NCBI GenBank assembly: GCA_001897425.1
Contig: MKSW01000023.1
Coordinates: 1-63,679, forward strand
Direction of reading: 5' to 3'
Source: Actinobacteria bacterium 69-20
Lineage (GTDB): Bacteria; Actinomycetota; Actinomycetes; Mycobacteriales; Nakamurellaceae
DNA length: 63,679 nt
Part shown: one piece after another, positions 24,788 through 32,208 of the stretch
Layout of the letters: every line of letters starts with the position of its first letter
Numbering within the stretch: position 1 is the first letter of the stretch
Program-made: the position numbers and the translations under genes
Notes under the pieces: generated by a model
The model's database searches: none
The model's input: the letters and a program-made list of their open reading frames with translations, nothing else
What the model was told of the DNA's origin: nothing

Positions 24788-24869
24788 CTATTCAGTTTTC
24801 GGGCCTGCCAGGAGGTCTAACCCACTTAACCCCCAGTCAAGTGCGCTACCAAACTGCGCCACAGCCCGC
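24748..24869. repeat. 41-bp repeat of the tRNA-Pro 5' half, likely attachment-site duplication
   Basis: 24748-24788 and 24829-24869 are identical except one base (C/A in the anticodon stem). Both cover the 5' half of tRNA-Pro through the anticodon loop. This is the expected size and place of a tyrosine-integrase core site, but the matching left end of the ICE is outside the window. Confidence 0.6.
24799..24868 (-). pseudogene. tRNA-Pro remnant with normal 5' half and altered 3' half
   Basis: The 5' half matches tRNA-Pro and keeps the GGG anticodon loop and a pairable anticodon stem (CTTGA/TTAAG with one wobble). The T arm and acceptor 3' strand are replaced by unrelated sequence (TTAGACCTCCTGGCAGG). 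It probably marks where integration cut the original gene. A TAAGCT box at 24897-24902 on the minus strand could be the original tRNA promoter. Confidence 0.6.
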
Positions 24870-25109
24870 GACTGGCACCATCCCGGTGCCGCGGCTAGCT
24901 TACCGTGCCGTGCGCGGGGTAGGCGACGCCCGCCCGAGCCGTGGAAATAGTCACGAACTGTCAGGAATATTTCCCTCGGTGGGCCGTAACGGGCAGGATG
25001 AGGGGAGGGGCACGCGCGGTCAGCAGCGCCCAGGCAATAGGCCCAGGCAATAGCGACGGCCGCCGACCCGCCCCCGCCCACGTTCCATCGACACAGCAGG
25101 AGGACAACC

Positions 25110-25547
25110 ATGGCGCAGCGCACGGCACAGACCCGGTGGAGCGGAGGCTTACAGGACGGCAAGGGCGTCACGACGCTGGTGAGCTCCGGCCTCGGCAGCT
25201 ACGACGTCTCGTTCCCGACCCGCACCGCGGAGACCGCGAACGGCGCGACCTCACCGGAGGAGCTGCTCGCCGCGGCGCATTCCGCGTGCTATTCGATGCA
25301 GCTCTCAGCCTTCCTCGCCGAGGCCGGCGGCACGGTGGAGAACATCACCACCGATGCCGAGGTCGGCGTCGGGGCGGACCCGGCCGGCGGGTTCAAGCTC
25401 ACCGGCATCACGCTCACGGTGCGCGCGACGGTCCCGGGCCTGTCCGCCGAGCAGTTCGCGGAGGCCGCCGAGAAGGCCAAGACGGCCTGCCCGGTCTCCA
25501 AGGCGCTGACCGGGGTGACGATCACACTGGACGCCGCCCTCGCGTAG
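25110..25547 (+). CDS. OsmC/Ohr-family peroxiredoxin
   Basis: A 145-residue thiol peroxidase that reduces organic peroxides. It has the first active-site region AAHSACYSMQLSAFL with Cys near 57 and the second, KAKTACPVSKALTGV, with Cys near 127. Length and both cysteines are normal for the OsmC family. ATG 25110 follows AGGAGGACAACC. It is the first intact chromosomal gene to the right of the ICE and stands alone. Confidence 0.9.
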   Translation: MAQRTAQTRWSGGLQDGKGVTTLVSSGLGSYDVSFPTRTAETANGATSPEELLAAAHSACYSMQLSAFLAEAGGTVENITTDAEVGVGADPAGGFKLTGITLTVRATVPGLSAEQFAEAAEKAKTACPVSKALTGVTITLDAALA

Positions 25548-25580
25548 CGACCGGGCCCGCTTCGGGCCGAGAGTTTCGAG

Positions 25581-25596
25581 TATGACGATGTTCGCG
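25581..25596 (+). repeat. Dispersed chromosomal motif, copy a
   Basis: TATGACGATGTTCGCG, exact reverse complement of the consensus CGCGAACATCGTCATA. It lies between the OsmC gene and the phospholipid synthase gene. Confidence 0.55.
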
Positions 25597-25714
25597 TCGA
25601 ACGCGTCACACCCGTTCGGGACGGCCTTTGTATGCTTGCCGCTGCCGGCCGCAGGGCGCCGATCGGACAAGACAGGATTCCGATCGGACGAGACCGGCAG
25701 AGAGGCTGGGCGAG

Positions 25715-26341
25715 GTGACGGGATCAGCGCCGGGTGCGATGCGGGTGTGGACCGTGCCGAACCTGCTGTCCTTCCTGCGCCTGGCCGGCGTGCCGCTCTT
25801 CCTCTACCTACTGCTCGGCCTGCACGAGGACGGTTGGGCGCTCACGGTTCTCGCGCTCTCGGCGATCACCGACTGGGCGGACGGGAAGGTCGCCCGGCTG
25901 CTGAACCAGTACTCCAGGCTCGGCGAGATGCTCGACCCCGCGGCGGACCGGCTGTACATCCTGGCCACGCTGGTGGGTTTCGTGTTGCGTGGTTTCCTGC
26001 CGTGGTGGGTGGCCGTGATCATCGTCGGTCGGGATCTGATCCTCACCGTGTTCATCCCGCTCATCCGCCGGCACGGCTACCCGCCGCTGCCCGTCCTCTA
26101 CCTCGGCAAGGCCGCCACATTCGGGCTGCTGTACGCGTTGCCGATCCTGCTGTTGGCCCGCGCGGCCCCGCCCATCGCCCCGGTCGCCGAACCCGTCGGC
26201 TACGCCTTCCTGATCTGGGGGATCGGCCTGTACCTGTGGGTCGGCGTGCTGTACGTCAAGCAGCACCTCTGGATCCTGGCGCGAACACCGGTGGTCCCGG
26301 CGCAGGCGCGGCCGACGGCGCGGTCCGTGGCCGGCGCCTGA
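25715..26341 (+). CDS. pgsA2: CDP-alcohol phosphatidyltransferase, PgsA2-like
   Basis: A membrane enzyme of 208 residues that joins CDP-diacylglycerol to an alcohol such as glycerol-3-phosphate. The signature DWADGKVARLLNQYSRLGEMLDPAADR near 46-72 carries all catalytic aspartates (D-x2-D-G-x2-A-R-x8-G-x3-D-x3-D). About six membrane helices follow, with SIX-like helix LYILATLVGFVLRGFL next. GTG 25715 or ATG 25739 are both possible starts; the codons before 25715 do not resemble the family. The same gene precedes gcvH in M. tuberculosis (Rv1822), which supports the PgsA2 label. It converges with galU 20 bp away. Confidence 0.85.
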   Translation: MTGSAPGAMRVWTVPNLLSFLRLAGVPLFLYLLLGLHEDGWALTVLALSAITDWADGKVARLLNQYSRLGEMLDPAADRLYILATLVGFVLRGFLPWWVAVIIVGRDLILTVFIPLIRRHGYPPLPVLYLGKAATFGLLYALPILLLARAAPPIAPVAEPVGYAFLIWGIGLYLWVGVLYVKQHLWILARTPVVPAQARPTARSVAGA

Positions 26342-26361
26342 TCACCCCGCCGGGGCGTAGC

Positions 26362-27336
26362 TCACAGCGAGCCTTGGCCGTCCTCGTCGGCGCGCGACGC
26401 GACGAAATCGGTGAGCCAGGCCAGCAGCGGCCGGGCGAGGTCCTCCCGTTCGCAGGCCAGTGTCACGACGGTCTTCAGATAATCGAGCCGGTCGCCGGTG
26501 TCGTATCGGCGCCCGCGGAAGATCACCCCGAGCACGCCACCGCCTTCGGCGGGGTCGAGGCCCGCGAGCGTCGCCAACGCGTCGGTGAGCTGGATCTCGC
26601 CGCCGCGGCCGGGGGCCGTGTGCTCCAACACGTCGAACACGCGGGGGTGGAGCACGTAGCGCCCGATGACGGCCAGGTTCGACGGTGCCTCTTCCACGGT
26701 GGGCTTCTCGACGAGCCCTGTGACCGCCACGGCGTTGCAACTGGAACCGCGGCTCTCGGAGGCCGCTGCCGCCGCCAGCGGCGCCGGACCGACGGCCGCG
26801 CAGCCGTAGAGCGGGATCTGCTTCGGCGGCACCTCCATCAGCGCGATCACCGATTGCCCGGTCGCCTCAAAGACGCTGATCATGGTGCTGAGCAACGGGT
26901 CTCGCGGGTCGATCAGGTCGTCGCCGAGCAGCACCGCGAACGGCGACCTGCCCACGTGCGCCCGCGCACAGGAGACCGCATGCCCCAGCCCGCGCGGATC
27001 GCCCTGCCGCACGAAGTGTAGATGCGCCAGGCTCGTGGCGTGCTGCACCAGCTGCAGACGATCGGCGTCGCCCTTGCGCGCGAGCATCGATTCCAGCTCG
27101 TAGTTGCGGTCGAAATGGTCCTCCAGCGGTCGCTTGTTGCGTCCCGTCACCACGAGCACGTTCGCGAGTCCCGCAGCGACGGCCTCCTCGACCACGTACT
27201 GGATGGCCGGCTTGTCGACGACGGGCAGCATCTCCTTCGGCGTGGCCTTGGTCGCGGGCAGGAAGCGGGTGCCGAGCCCGGCCGCCGGGATCACCGCATG
27301 CATCACCCGCCGCTGCCCGGGGCGCTCCTCTGCCAT
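26362..27336 (-). CDS. galU: UTP-glucose-1-phosphate uridylyltransferase
   Basis: A 324-residue nucleotidyltransferase that makes UDP-glucose. The N-terminal AVIPAAGLGTRFLPATKATPKEMLPVVDKPAIQYVVEEAV is the classic GalU signature with the nucleotide-binding GLGTR and catalytic Lys. VTGRNKRPLEDHFDRNYELE, VLLGDDLI and VEKP follow as expected, and RGRRYDTGDRLDYLK lies near the end. ATG 27336 is chosen because GGAAGGAGG precedes it. A 10-residue stretch of alanine and serine in the middle is unusual. It is transcribed against pgsA2 and away from gcvH. Confidence 0.92.
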   Translation of the reverse strand: MAEERPGQRRVMHAVIPAAGLGTRFLPATKATPKEMLPVVDKPAIQYVVEEAVAAGLANVLVVTGRNKRPLEDHFDRNYELESMLARKGDADRLQLVQHATSLAHLHFVRQGDPRGLGHAVSCARAHVGRSPFAVLLGDDLIDPRDPLLSTMISVFEATGQSVIALMEVPPKQIPLYGCAAVGPAPLAAAAASESRGSSCNAVAVTGLVEKPTVEEAPSNLAVIGRYVLHPRVFDVLEHTAPGRGGEIQLTDALATLAGLDPAEGGGVLGVIFRGRRYDTGDRLDYLKTVVTLACEREDLARPLLAWLTDFVASRADEDGQGSL

Positions 27337-27421
27337 GGCGACGGGCCTCCTTCCGGCTCCGCTCACCGCTTCGAGCCTATGAGGCAGCGTACGAGGGGCA
27401 GCGTGCTGCCGCACGAGATGC

Positions 27422-27437
27422 GGCGAACATCGTAATA
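27422..27437 (+). repeat. Dispersed chromosomal motif, copy b
   Basis: GGCGAACATCGTAATA, 14 of 16 matches to CGCGAACATCGTCATA, 85 bp before galU. Confidence 0.45.
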
Positions 27438-27583
27438 CTCGCAACCACCCCCGCTATGACGGCTGTGGATCACGGCGAGCCGCATCGGAACGGCCTGCCG
27501 CGATCCCCGGAACTTTCCGGTGGATCGGTCTCGCGCCGCCGCTCGGCGTGCGACATGATGGTCACCGAACCGGACCGTTCGGG

Positions 27584-27599
27584 TATGACGATTTCCGCG
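27584..27599 (+). repeat. Dispersed chromosomal motif, copy c
   Basis: TATGACGATTTCCGCG, 14 of 16 matches to the reverse complement of the consensus, 68 bp before gcvH. Confidence 0.4.
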
Positions 27600-27667
27600 G
27601 CATCACCAGGACCGCCCCGCCGGACCCGTTCGCACCCGGCACCCGACCGAAAGGCCCGTGAACGATC

Positions 27668-28051
27668 GTGATCCCCAACAACCTGCGATACACCTCGGAC
27701 CATGAGTGGGTCCACGTCACCGAGTCCGGGTCGGTGCGGGTCGGCATTACCGACTACGCGCAGAACTCGTTGGGCGACATCGTGTTCGTCCAGATGCCCG
27801 ATCCCGGGACGGATGTGACCGGCGGTGAGCCGGTCGGCGAGGTCGAGTCGACGAAGTCGGTGTCGGACGTGTTGGCGCCGGTGGACGGCACGGTGACCCT
27901 ACGCAACGACCAGCTCGACGATGCGCCGGAGCTCGTGAACACCGACCCGTACGGTGACGGCTGGCTCTACGAGATGGAACCGACCGACCCATCGGCCGTA
28001 TCCGACCTGCTCGACGCGGACGCGTACGCCGAGGTGATCGGCGAGGGCTGA
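27668..28051 (+). CDS. gcvH: Glycine cleavage system H protein
   Basis: A 127-residue lipoyl carrier that shuttles the aminomethyl group between the P, T and L proteins. The lipoylated Lys is in EVESTKSVSDV near 63. YTSDHEWV and GITDYAQNSLGDIVFVQMP are the usual N-terminal blocks. It starts at GTG 27668. It heads a block in the same order as M. tuberculosis Rv1826-Rv1830. The P-protein gene is about 6 kb downstream, and no gcvT is in the window. A 10-bp hairpin follows the stop. Confidence 0.95.
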   Translation: MIPNNLRYTSDHEWVHVTESGSVRVGITDYAQNSLGDIVFVQMPDPGTDVTGGEPVGEVESTKSVSDVLAPVDGTVTLRNDQLDDAPELVNTDPYGDGWLYEMEPTDPSAVSDLLDADAYAEVIGEG

Positions 28052-28063
28052 ACCGTCCGCCTA

Positions 28064-28090
28064 GCACCGGGTCGGTGGGTGACCCGGTGC
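28064..28090 (+). terminator. Hairpin after gcvH
   Basis: GCACCGGGTC (28064-28073) pairs with GACCCGGTGC (28081-28090), a perfect 10-bp stem with a 7-nt loop. No U-tract follows, as is usual in high-GC actinobacteria. Confidence 0.65.
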
Positions 28091-28218
28091 GGACCGGCAC
28101 ACGAGCACGGCACGCCGAGTGGCGCGCGGCCGGGCACGGTACGGTCGAGACAGCAAACCCCGGCACGCGGCAGAACACTCCGGCGGCGGATTCGGCGCCC
28201 GGCACATGAAGGAGCGAT

Positions 28219-28665
28219 GTGGTGAACCAGGACGAGCCCCGTTTGTCGCCCGACGTCACCTCCGTCTTCGAGTCGGGGCTGATCGGGGCCGAACCACCGG
28301 CGGACACGGCGGAGGAGCCGCTCGCGGCGTTGGAGGCCCTGCCCGAGGACGCGGCGCTGCTGGTGGTCAAGCGCGGTCCCAACGCCGGCTCGCGATACGA
28401 GCTGCGTGGCGACGTGGTCACGGCGGGCCGCCATCCGGACAGCGACATCTTCCTCGACGATGTGTCGGTCTCCCGCCGGCACGCCGAGTTCCGGCGCAGC
28501 GGGGGCGGTTTCGAGGTGGTCGACGTCGGCTCGCTGAACGGCACCTACGTCAACCGCGAGCCGATCGAGTCGTCCGCGCTGGCCGGCGGCGATGAGATAC
28601 AGATCGGAAAATTCCGCTTGGTGTACCTCGTGGGTCCGGCGGCCGCGGCCTCGTCCGACTCATGA
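28219..28665 (+). CDS. garA: FHA-domain regulator GarA
   Basis: A 148-residue protein that in mycobacteria switches glutamate and 2-oxoglutarate metabolism under control of Ser/Thr kinases. The FHA domain spans about 60-140 with GRHPDSDIFLDDVSVSRRHAEF and the DVGSLNGTYVN motif. The N-terminal phosphosite region reads SPDVTSVFE; M. tuberculosis GarA has two adjacent threonines (ETTSVFR), here only one is present. Starts GTG 28219 and GTG 28222 are equivalent, with GGAG before them. The stop overlaps the next ORF (ATGA), giving a garA-ftsR operon. Confidence 0.9.
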   Translation: MVNQDEPRLSPDVTSVFESGLIGAEPPADTAEEPLAALEALPEDAALLVVKRGPNAGSRYELRGDVVTAGRHPDSDIFLDDVSVSRRHAEFRRSGGGFEVVDVGSLNGTYVNREPIESSALAGGDEIQIGKFRLVYLVGPAAAASSDS

Positions 28666-29384
28666 CCGCTGCGGGCGCGTCTGCCAAGCCGCTCCCGTCG
28701 GGCCTGAGCATCGGCGCGGTGCTGACCCGCCTTCGCGCGGAGTTCCCCGATCTTTCCATCTCCAAGATCCGCTTCTTGGAAGCCGAGGAGTTGGTGACGC
28801 CCGAGCGCACGCCGTCCGGGTACCGGCAGTTTTCGCCCGCGGATGTCGAGCGGCTGCGGTTCATCCTGACCGCGCAGCGTGATCATTACCTCCCGCTCAA
28901 GGTGATCCGGGAGCAACTCGACGCGATCGACCGCGGTCTGGAGCCGGCGACACCGTCGGCACGTCTGCCGCGTTCGCTGGTGGTCGCGGATGCGGGGCCG
29001 CCGCCCGCCCGCGAGATCCGGATGACGCGCGAGGAACTGCGGCGCGAGGCCGACCTGACCGAGGACGAATTGGCGCAGGCCGAATCGTTCGGGCTCGTCG
29101 AACAATCGACTCACGGCTTCTACGGGGTCGATGCGGTGCTCGCCGCGCGGACCCTGGCCGAACTGCTCGCGCTCGGCCTGGAACCTCGTCATCTCCGCTC
29201 GATGCGGACCACGGCGGATCGGGAGGCGGCGATGGTCGCCCAACTGGTCGCCGCCACCGCCCGGAAACGCGACCCGGACGCGCGCCAGCGTGCCAGCGCG
29301 GACGCCGCCGCCCACGCCGCGACGCTGATGCGGTTGCACGCGCTGCTGGTGAAGTCCGCACTGACGCGCGAAATCGGCGCGTAA
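28662..29384 (+). CDS. ftsR: MerR-family regulator FtsR
   Basis: A 240-residue regulator like M. tuberculosis Rv1828 and corynebacterial FtsR, which activates ftsZ. The N-terminal winged helix reads LSIGAVLTRLRAEFPDLSISKIRFLEAEELVTPERTPSGYRQFSPADVERLRFIL. The C-terminal half (TREELRREADLTEDELAQAESFGLVE) is typical of this subgroup and lacks metal-sensing cysteines. It is translated from a start overlapping garA. Confidence 0.9.
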   Translation: MTAAGASAKPLPSGLSIGAVLTRLRAEFPDLSISKIRFLEAEELVTPERTPSGYRQFSPADVERLRFILTAQRDHYLPLKVIREQLDAIDRGLEPATPSARLPRSLVVADAGPPPAREIRMTREELRREADLTEDELAQAESFGLVEQSTHGFYGVDAVLAARTLAELLALGLEPRHLRSMRTTADREAAMVAQLVAATARKRDPDARQRASADAAAHAATLMRLHALLVKSALTREIGA

Positions 29385-29484
29385 CCCTGCGCCGGGCCCG
29401 GTGCGGGCGCTTCCGGATTCTTGCTCCGGCGGGCCTCGTCGCCGCCCGTGTAGCGTGTGCGGCAGGAGTAGAAAGGCTGGTCGC

Positions 29485-30021
29485 ATGATCGAGATGCGGA
29501 TCGTCGGCGTCCGGGTCGAGATGCCACACCAGCAGCCGATTCTCGTTCTCCGGGAGCTTGCCGGACCGCGCAGCCTGCCGATCATGATCGGCTCCGGCGA
29601 GGCGACCGCGATCGCCATGCACCTGCAGGGAATGGTGCCGCCGCGGCCCATGACGCACGACCTGTTCAAGGACTCGCTGAGCGCCCTCGGTCGCACCCTC
29701 ACCCAGGTGCGGGTGGTCGACTTCCGGGACGGCACGTTCTACGGCGAGCTCGTGTTCGACGCCGATGTCACCGTCTCCGCGCGGCCGTCCGACGCGATCG
29801 CGCTGGCGGTGCGCTGCGGGGTTCCGGTGTATGTGGCGGACGCCGTTCTCGACGAGGCGGGGATCGTGATCCCGGAGTCGGTCGGTGACGAGTCCGCCGA
29901 ATCCGGCGACGCGGATGAGCCGGCGACGCCGATCACCGATCCCGAGGGCGAGATGGAACGGTTCCGGGAATTCCTCGACAACGTGTCGCCGGAGGATTTC
30001 GGTCCGGAGGAGCAGCAGTAG
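29485..30021 (+). CDS. Bifunctional nuclease family protein (DUF151)
   Basis: A 178-residue protein of the DUF151 family, equivalent to Rv1829. Conserved blocks are LPIMIGSGEATAIAMHLQG and RPMTHDLFKDSLSALG. SARPSDAIALAVRCGVPVYVADAVLDEAG follows. Plant and bacterial relatives act as RNase/DNase; activity here is not shown. ATG 29485 has AGAAAGG before it; the 84-nt longer frame upstream starts inside the intergenic region. A long imperfect hairpin follows the gene and probably ends the garA-ftsR operon. Confidence 0.85.
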   Translation: MIEMRIVGVRVEMPHQQPILVLRELAGPRSLPIMIGSGEATAIAMHLQGMVPPRPMTHDLFKDSLSALGRTLTQVRVVDFRDGTFYGELVFDADVTVSARPSDAIALAVRCGVPVYVADAVLDEAGIVIPESVGDESAESGDADEPATPITDPEGEMERFREFLDNVSPEDFGPEEQQ

Positions 30022-30025
30022 GGCG

Positions 30026-30087
30026 GCTGCCGGGGCGGCTGTGGCGGCCGCGACCGGGTCGCGATGACGCGCCACAGGGCCGGCAGC
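30026..30087 (+). terminator. Two-segment hairpin after the garA-ftsR-DUF151 operon
   Basis: GCTGCCGG (30026-30033) pairs with CCGGCAGC (30080-30087), and inside it CTGTGGCG (30039-30046) pairs with CGCCACAG (30070-30077). Likely terminator; no U-run follows. Confidence 0.6.
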
Positions 30088-30131
30088 AGCCTTCACCCTA
30101 AAGTTGACGTTGAGACACGCCGATGCGAACG

Positions 30132-30160
30132 TTGACCCGGCATGACGGTCGGCCTACCGT
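30132..30160 (+). promoter_or_regulatory. Candidate promoter of the second MerR gene
   Basis: TTGACC (30132-30137), a 17-nt spacer and TACCGT (30155-30160). A second TTGACG lies at 30108. Transcription would start near 30167, giving a leader of about 105 nt. Confidence 0.5.
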
Positions 30161-30271
30161 CGGATGCAACAAAGTCACGTCCATGTGATTCACCGCCCGG
30201 AGCGATCGTGCCCCGGCCGGCGCGCGCCACGTGCGGCACGGGACGATGCGCGATCCGACCGGAGGCGGCAG

Positions 30272-30814
30272 ATGGGCGAGCAGCAGCAGAGTGCACTCTT
30301 CCCGCACGCGGCGATCCCGGACGAACACGCCGGATACCGCGGGCCGACGGCATGTGCCGCGGCCGGAATCACCTACCGGCAGCTGGACTACTGGGCGCGG
30401 ACGGGTCTCGTCGAGCCGACGGTCCGCGGCGCGAAGGGATCCGGTAGCCAGCGGCTGTACTCATTCACCGACATCCTTGTGCTCAAGGTGGTCAAACGGC
30501 TGCTGGACACCGGTGTGTCGCTGCACAACATCCGGGTCGCGATCGACCACCTGCGCTCGCGCGGCACCGAGGACCTCGCGGGTGTGACGCTGTTCTCGGA
30601 CGGGGCGTCCGTGTACGAGTGCACCTCGCCGGAGGAGATCGTGGACCTGCTCCAGGGCGGGCAGGGAGTGTTCGGGATCGCGGTCGGCGGGGCGATGAAA
30701 GAGGTCACCGGCACGCTCGCCCAGTTCCCGGCCGAACGGGTCGAGGGCGATCGCATCGTTGAGTTCACCACGGACGAACTGGCCGCGCGCAGACGGGCCC
30801 GGACCGCCGGGTGA
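30272..30814 (+). CDS. MerR-family regulator, Rv1830-like
   Basis: A 180-residue regulator with an N-terminal winged helix (YRGPTACAAAGITYRQLDYWARTGLVEPTVRGAKGSGSQRLYSFTDILVLKVVKRLLDTGVSLHNIRVAIDHL). The C-terminal part (LFSDGASVYECTSPEEIVDLLQGGQGVFGIAVGGAMKEVTGTL) is shared with M. tuberculosis Rv1830, a close relative in the same place. ATG 30272 follows GGAGGCGGCAG; the upstream in-frame ATG 30164 has no ribosome site. It has its own promoter and is followed closely by the MFS gene. Confidence 0.88.
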   Translation: MGEQQQSALFPHAAIPDEHAGYRGPTACAAAGITYRQLDYWARTGLVEPTVRGAKGSGSQRLYSFTDILVLKVVKRLLDTGVSLHNIRVAIDHLRSRGTEDLAGVTLFSDGASVYECTSPEEIVDLLQGGQGVFGIAVGGAMKEVTGTLAQFPAERVEGDRIVEFTTDELAARRRARTAG

Positions 30815-30829
30815 CAGCAGCTATTACGC

Positions 30830-30842
30830 TAAGCTAACGAAG
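30830..30842 (+). promoter_or_regulatory. Leaderless promoter of the MFS gene
   Basis: The TAAGCT box (30830-30835) ends 6 nt before the GTG start at 30842, so the transcript probably begins at or near the start codon. An overlapping TACGCT lies at 30825. Confidence 0.5.
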
Positions 30843-32155
30843 TGCCTGCTGTGCCCCGCCTCGCTTCCGGCGAGTCGGGTGCGGCAGCACATGTGTCGAC
30901 GTTCGCCGCGCTTCGCCAGCGCAACTACCGGCTGTACTTCTCCGGAGCGGTGATCTCGAACATCGGCACCTGGATGCAGCGCATCGCCCAGGACTGGTTG
31001 GTGCTGGAGCTGACGAACTCGCCGTTCGCCGTCGGCATCACCATGGCGCTGCAGTTCCTGCCGCTCATGTTGCTCGGTCTCTACGGCGGCGTGGTCGCCG
31101 ACCGCTACCCGAAGCGGAGGCTGCTGATCACCACGCAGTCCGCGATGGGGCTGCTCGCCGCCGCGCTCGCCGCGTTCACACTGACCGGCACGGTGACGGT
31201 CTGGCATGTGTACGGGATCGCGTTCTTGCTCGGGCTGGTGACCGTGGTGGACAACCCGGCGCGGCAGATCTTCGTGAACGAGATGGTGCCGGCGAGCCTG
31301 GTCCGCAACGCGGTGTCGCTGAACTCCGGGAGCTTCCAGATCGCCCGGCTGGTCGGTCCGGCGGTGGCCGGCGTGCTGATCGCCGCGGTCGGGTCCGGGT
31401 GGGCGTTTGCGCTCAACGCGGCCAGCTTCGGGGCGACGATCGGCGCGCTCGCGCTGATGAATCCCGCTCTGCTGCAAAAGGTTCCGCGGGCGGCGCGGCA
31501 GCCGGGCCAGATCCGGGAGGGGCTGCGGTACGTGCGCGCCCGGCCGCATCTGTTGTGGCTCATCGTCCTGGTGTTCTTCATCGGCACGTTCGGATTCAAC
31601 TTCGCGATCATCCTGTCCGCGTACGCGAAGATCACGTTCCACTCGGGGGCCGAGCTCTACGGCTGGTTGAACACCGCGCTGGCTATCGGTTCATTGTCCG
31701 GCGCGCTGCTGGCCGCCAGGCGCACCACGGTGCGCCTCGGTTTCCTGTTCGCGGTGTCCGGAGCGTTCTCCGTGTCGATGATCGTGCTGGCGTTCATCGG
31801 CTGGATTCCGCTGTTCATGGTGGTGCTGGTGCCCTGCGGGTTGCTCGCGATCGGCTTCAACGCCATGGCCAACGCGACGGTGCAACTGTCGACCGACGCC
31901 GCGGTTCGCGGACGGGTGATGAGCCTGTTCATGCTGGTGCTGGCCGGCGGCACGCCGATCGGTGGGCCGTTGATCGGCGGAGTGGCCGACCTGTGGGGCG
32001 CGCCGGTGGCGCTGATCGTGTCCGGCGTGATCTGCCTGGTGGCGACCGCGGTCTGCGCCTGGTTGGCCGCGCGGCAGGCCGGCATCCGGGTGCACCTCGA
32101 CCTGCACCGCGGGGCCGATCGGCGGTTGATACTGGTCCATCGCGAGGAGGCGTGA
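30842..32155 (+). CDS. MFS exporter, EntS/DHA3-like
   Basis: A 437-residue membrane transporter with 12 predicted helices. It begins with the DHA3-type FAALRQRNYRLYFSGAVISNIGTWMQRIAQDWLVLELT. GGVVADRYPKRRLL between helices 2 and 3 is the MFS motif. NPARQIFVNEMVP and GRVMSLFMLVLAGGTPIGGPLIGG are found in EntS-like enterobactin and macrolide exporters. The substrate cannot be read from the sequence. Start GTG 30842 is 6 nt after a TAnnnT box, suggesting a leaderless message. Confidence 0.85.
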   Translation: MPAVPRLASGESGAAAHVSTFAALRQRNYRLYFSGAVISNIGTWMQRIAQDWLVLELTNSPFAVGITMALQFLPLMLLGLYGGVVADRYPKRRLLITTQSAMGLLAAALAAFTLTGTVTVWHVYGIAFLLGLVTVVDNPARQIFVNEMVPASLVRNAVSLNSGSFQIARLVGPAVAGVLIAAVGSGWAFALNAASFGATIGALALMNPALLQKVPRAARQPGQIREGLRYVRARPHLLWLIVLVFFIGTFGFNFAIILSAYAKITFHSGAELYGWLNTALAIGSLSGALLAARRTTVRLGFLFAVSGAFSVSMIVLAFIGWIPLFMVVLVPCGLLAIGFNAMANATVQLSTDAAVRGRVMSLFMLVLAGGTPIGGPLIGGVADLWGAPVALIVSGVICLVATAVCAWLAARQAGIRVHLDLHRGADRRLILVHREEA

Positions 32156-32194
32156 TCACGGTACGAGTCGAAGCCGGAGCCGGGCGCGGCGCGT

Positions 32195-32208
32195 TAGGGT
32201 GAGCGCCA
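32195..32208 (+). promoter_or_regulatory. Leaderless promoter of the Eis-like gene
   Basis: The TAGGGT box (32195-32200) is followed by 7 nt and ATG 32208. This spacing is typical of a leaderless transcript and picks ATG 32208 over GTG 32199. Confidence 0.5.

Larger units (their letters stand above)
27337..27667. other. Divergent intergenic region between galU and gcvH
   Basis: 331 bp without a gene. It holds the galU ribosome site and two copies of the dispersed chromosomal motif (27421-27437 and 27584-27599), one facing each gene. No clear minus-35/minus-10 pair is visible. Confidence 0.5.

Noticed and set aside
24803-24816. 14-bp match between the tRNA remnant (GCCTGCCAGGAGGT) and motif copy 2
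   Set aside because: No gene follows on the plus strand and GTGCAC is missing; I treat it as coincidence.
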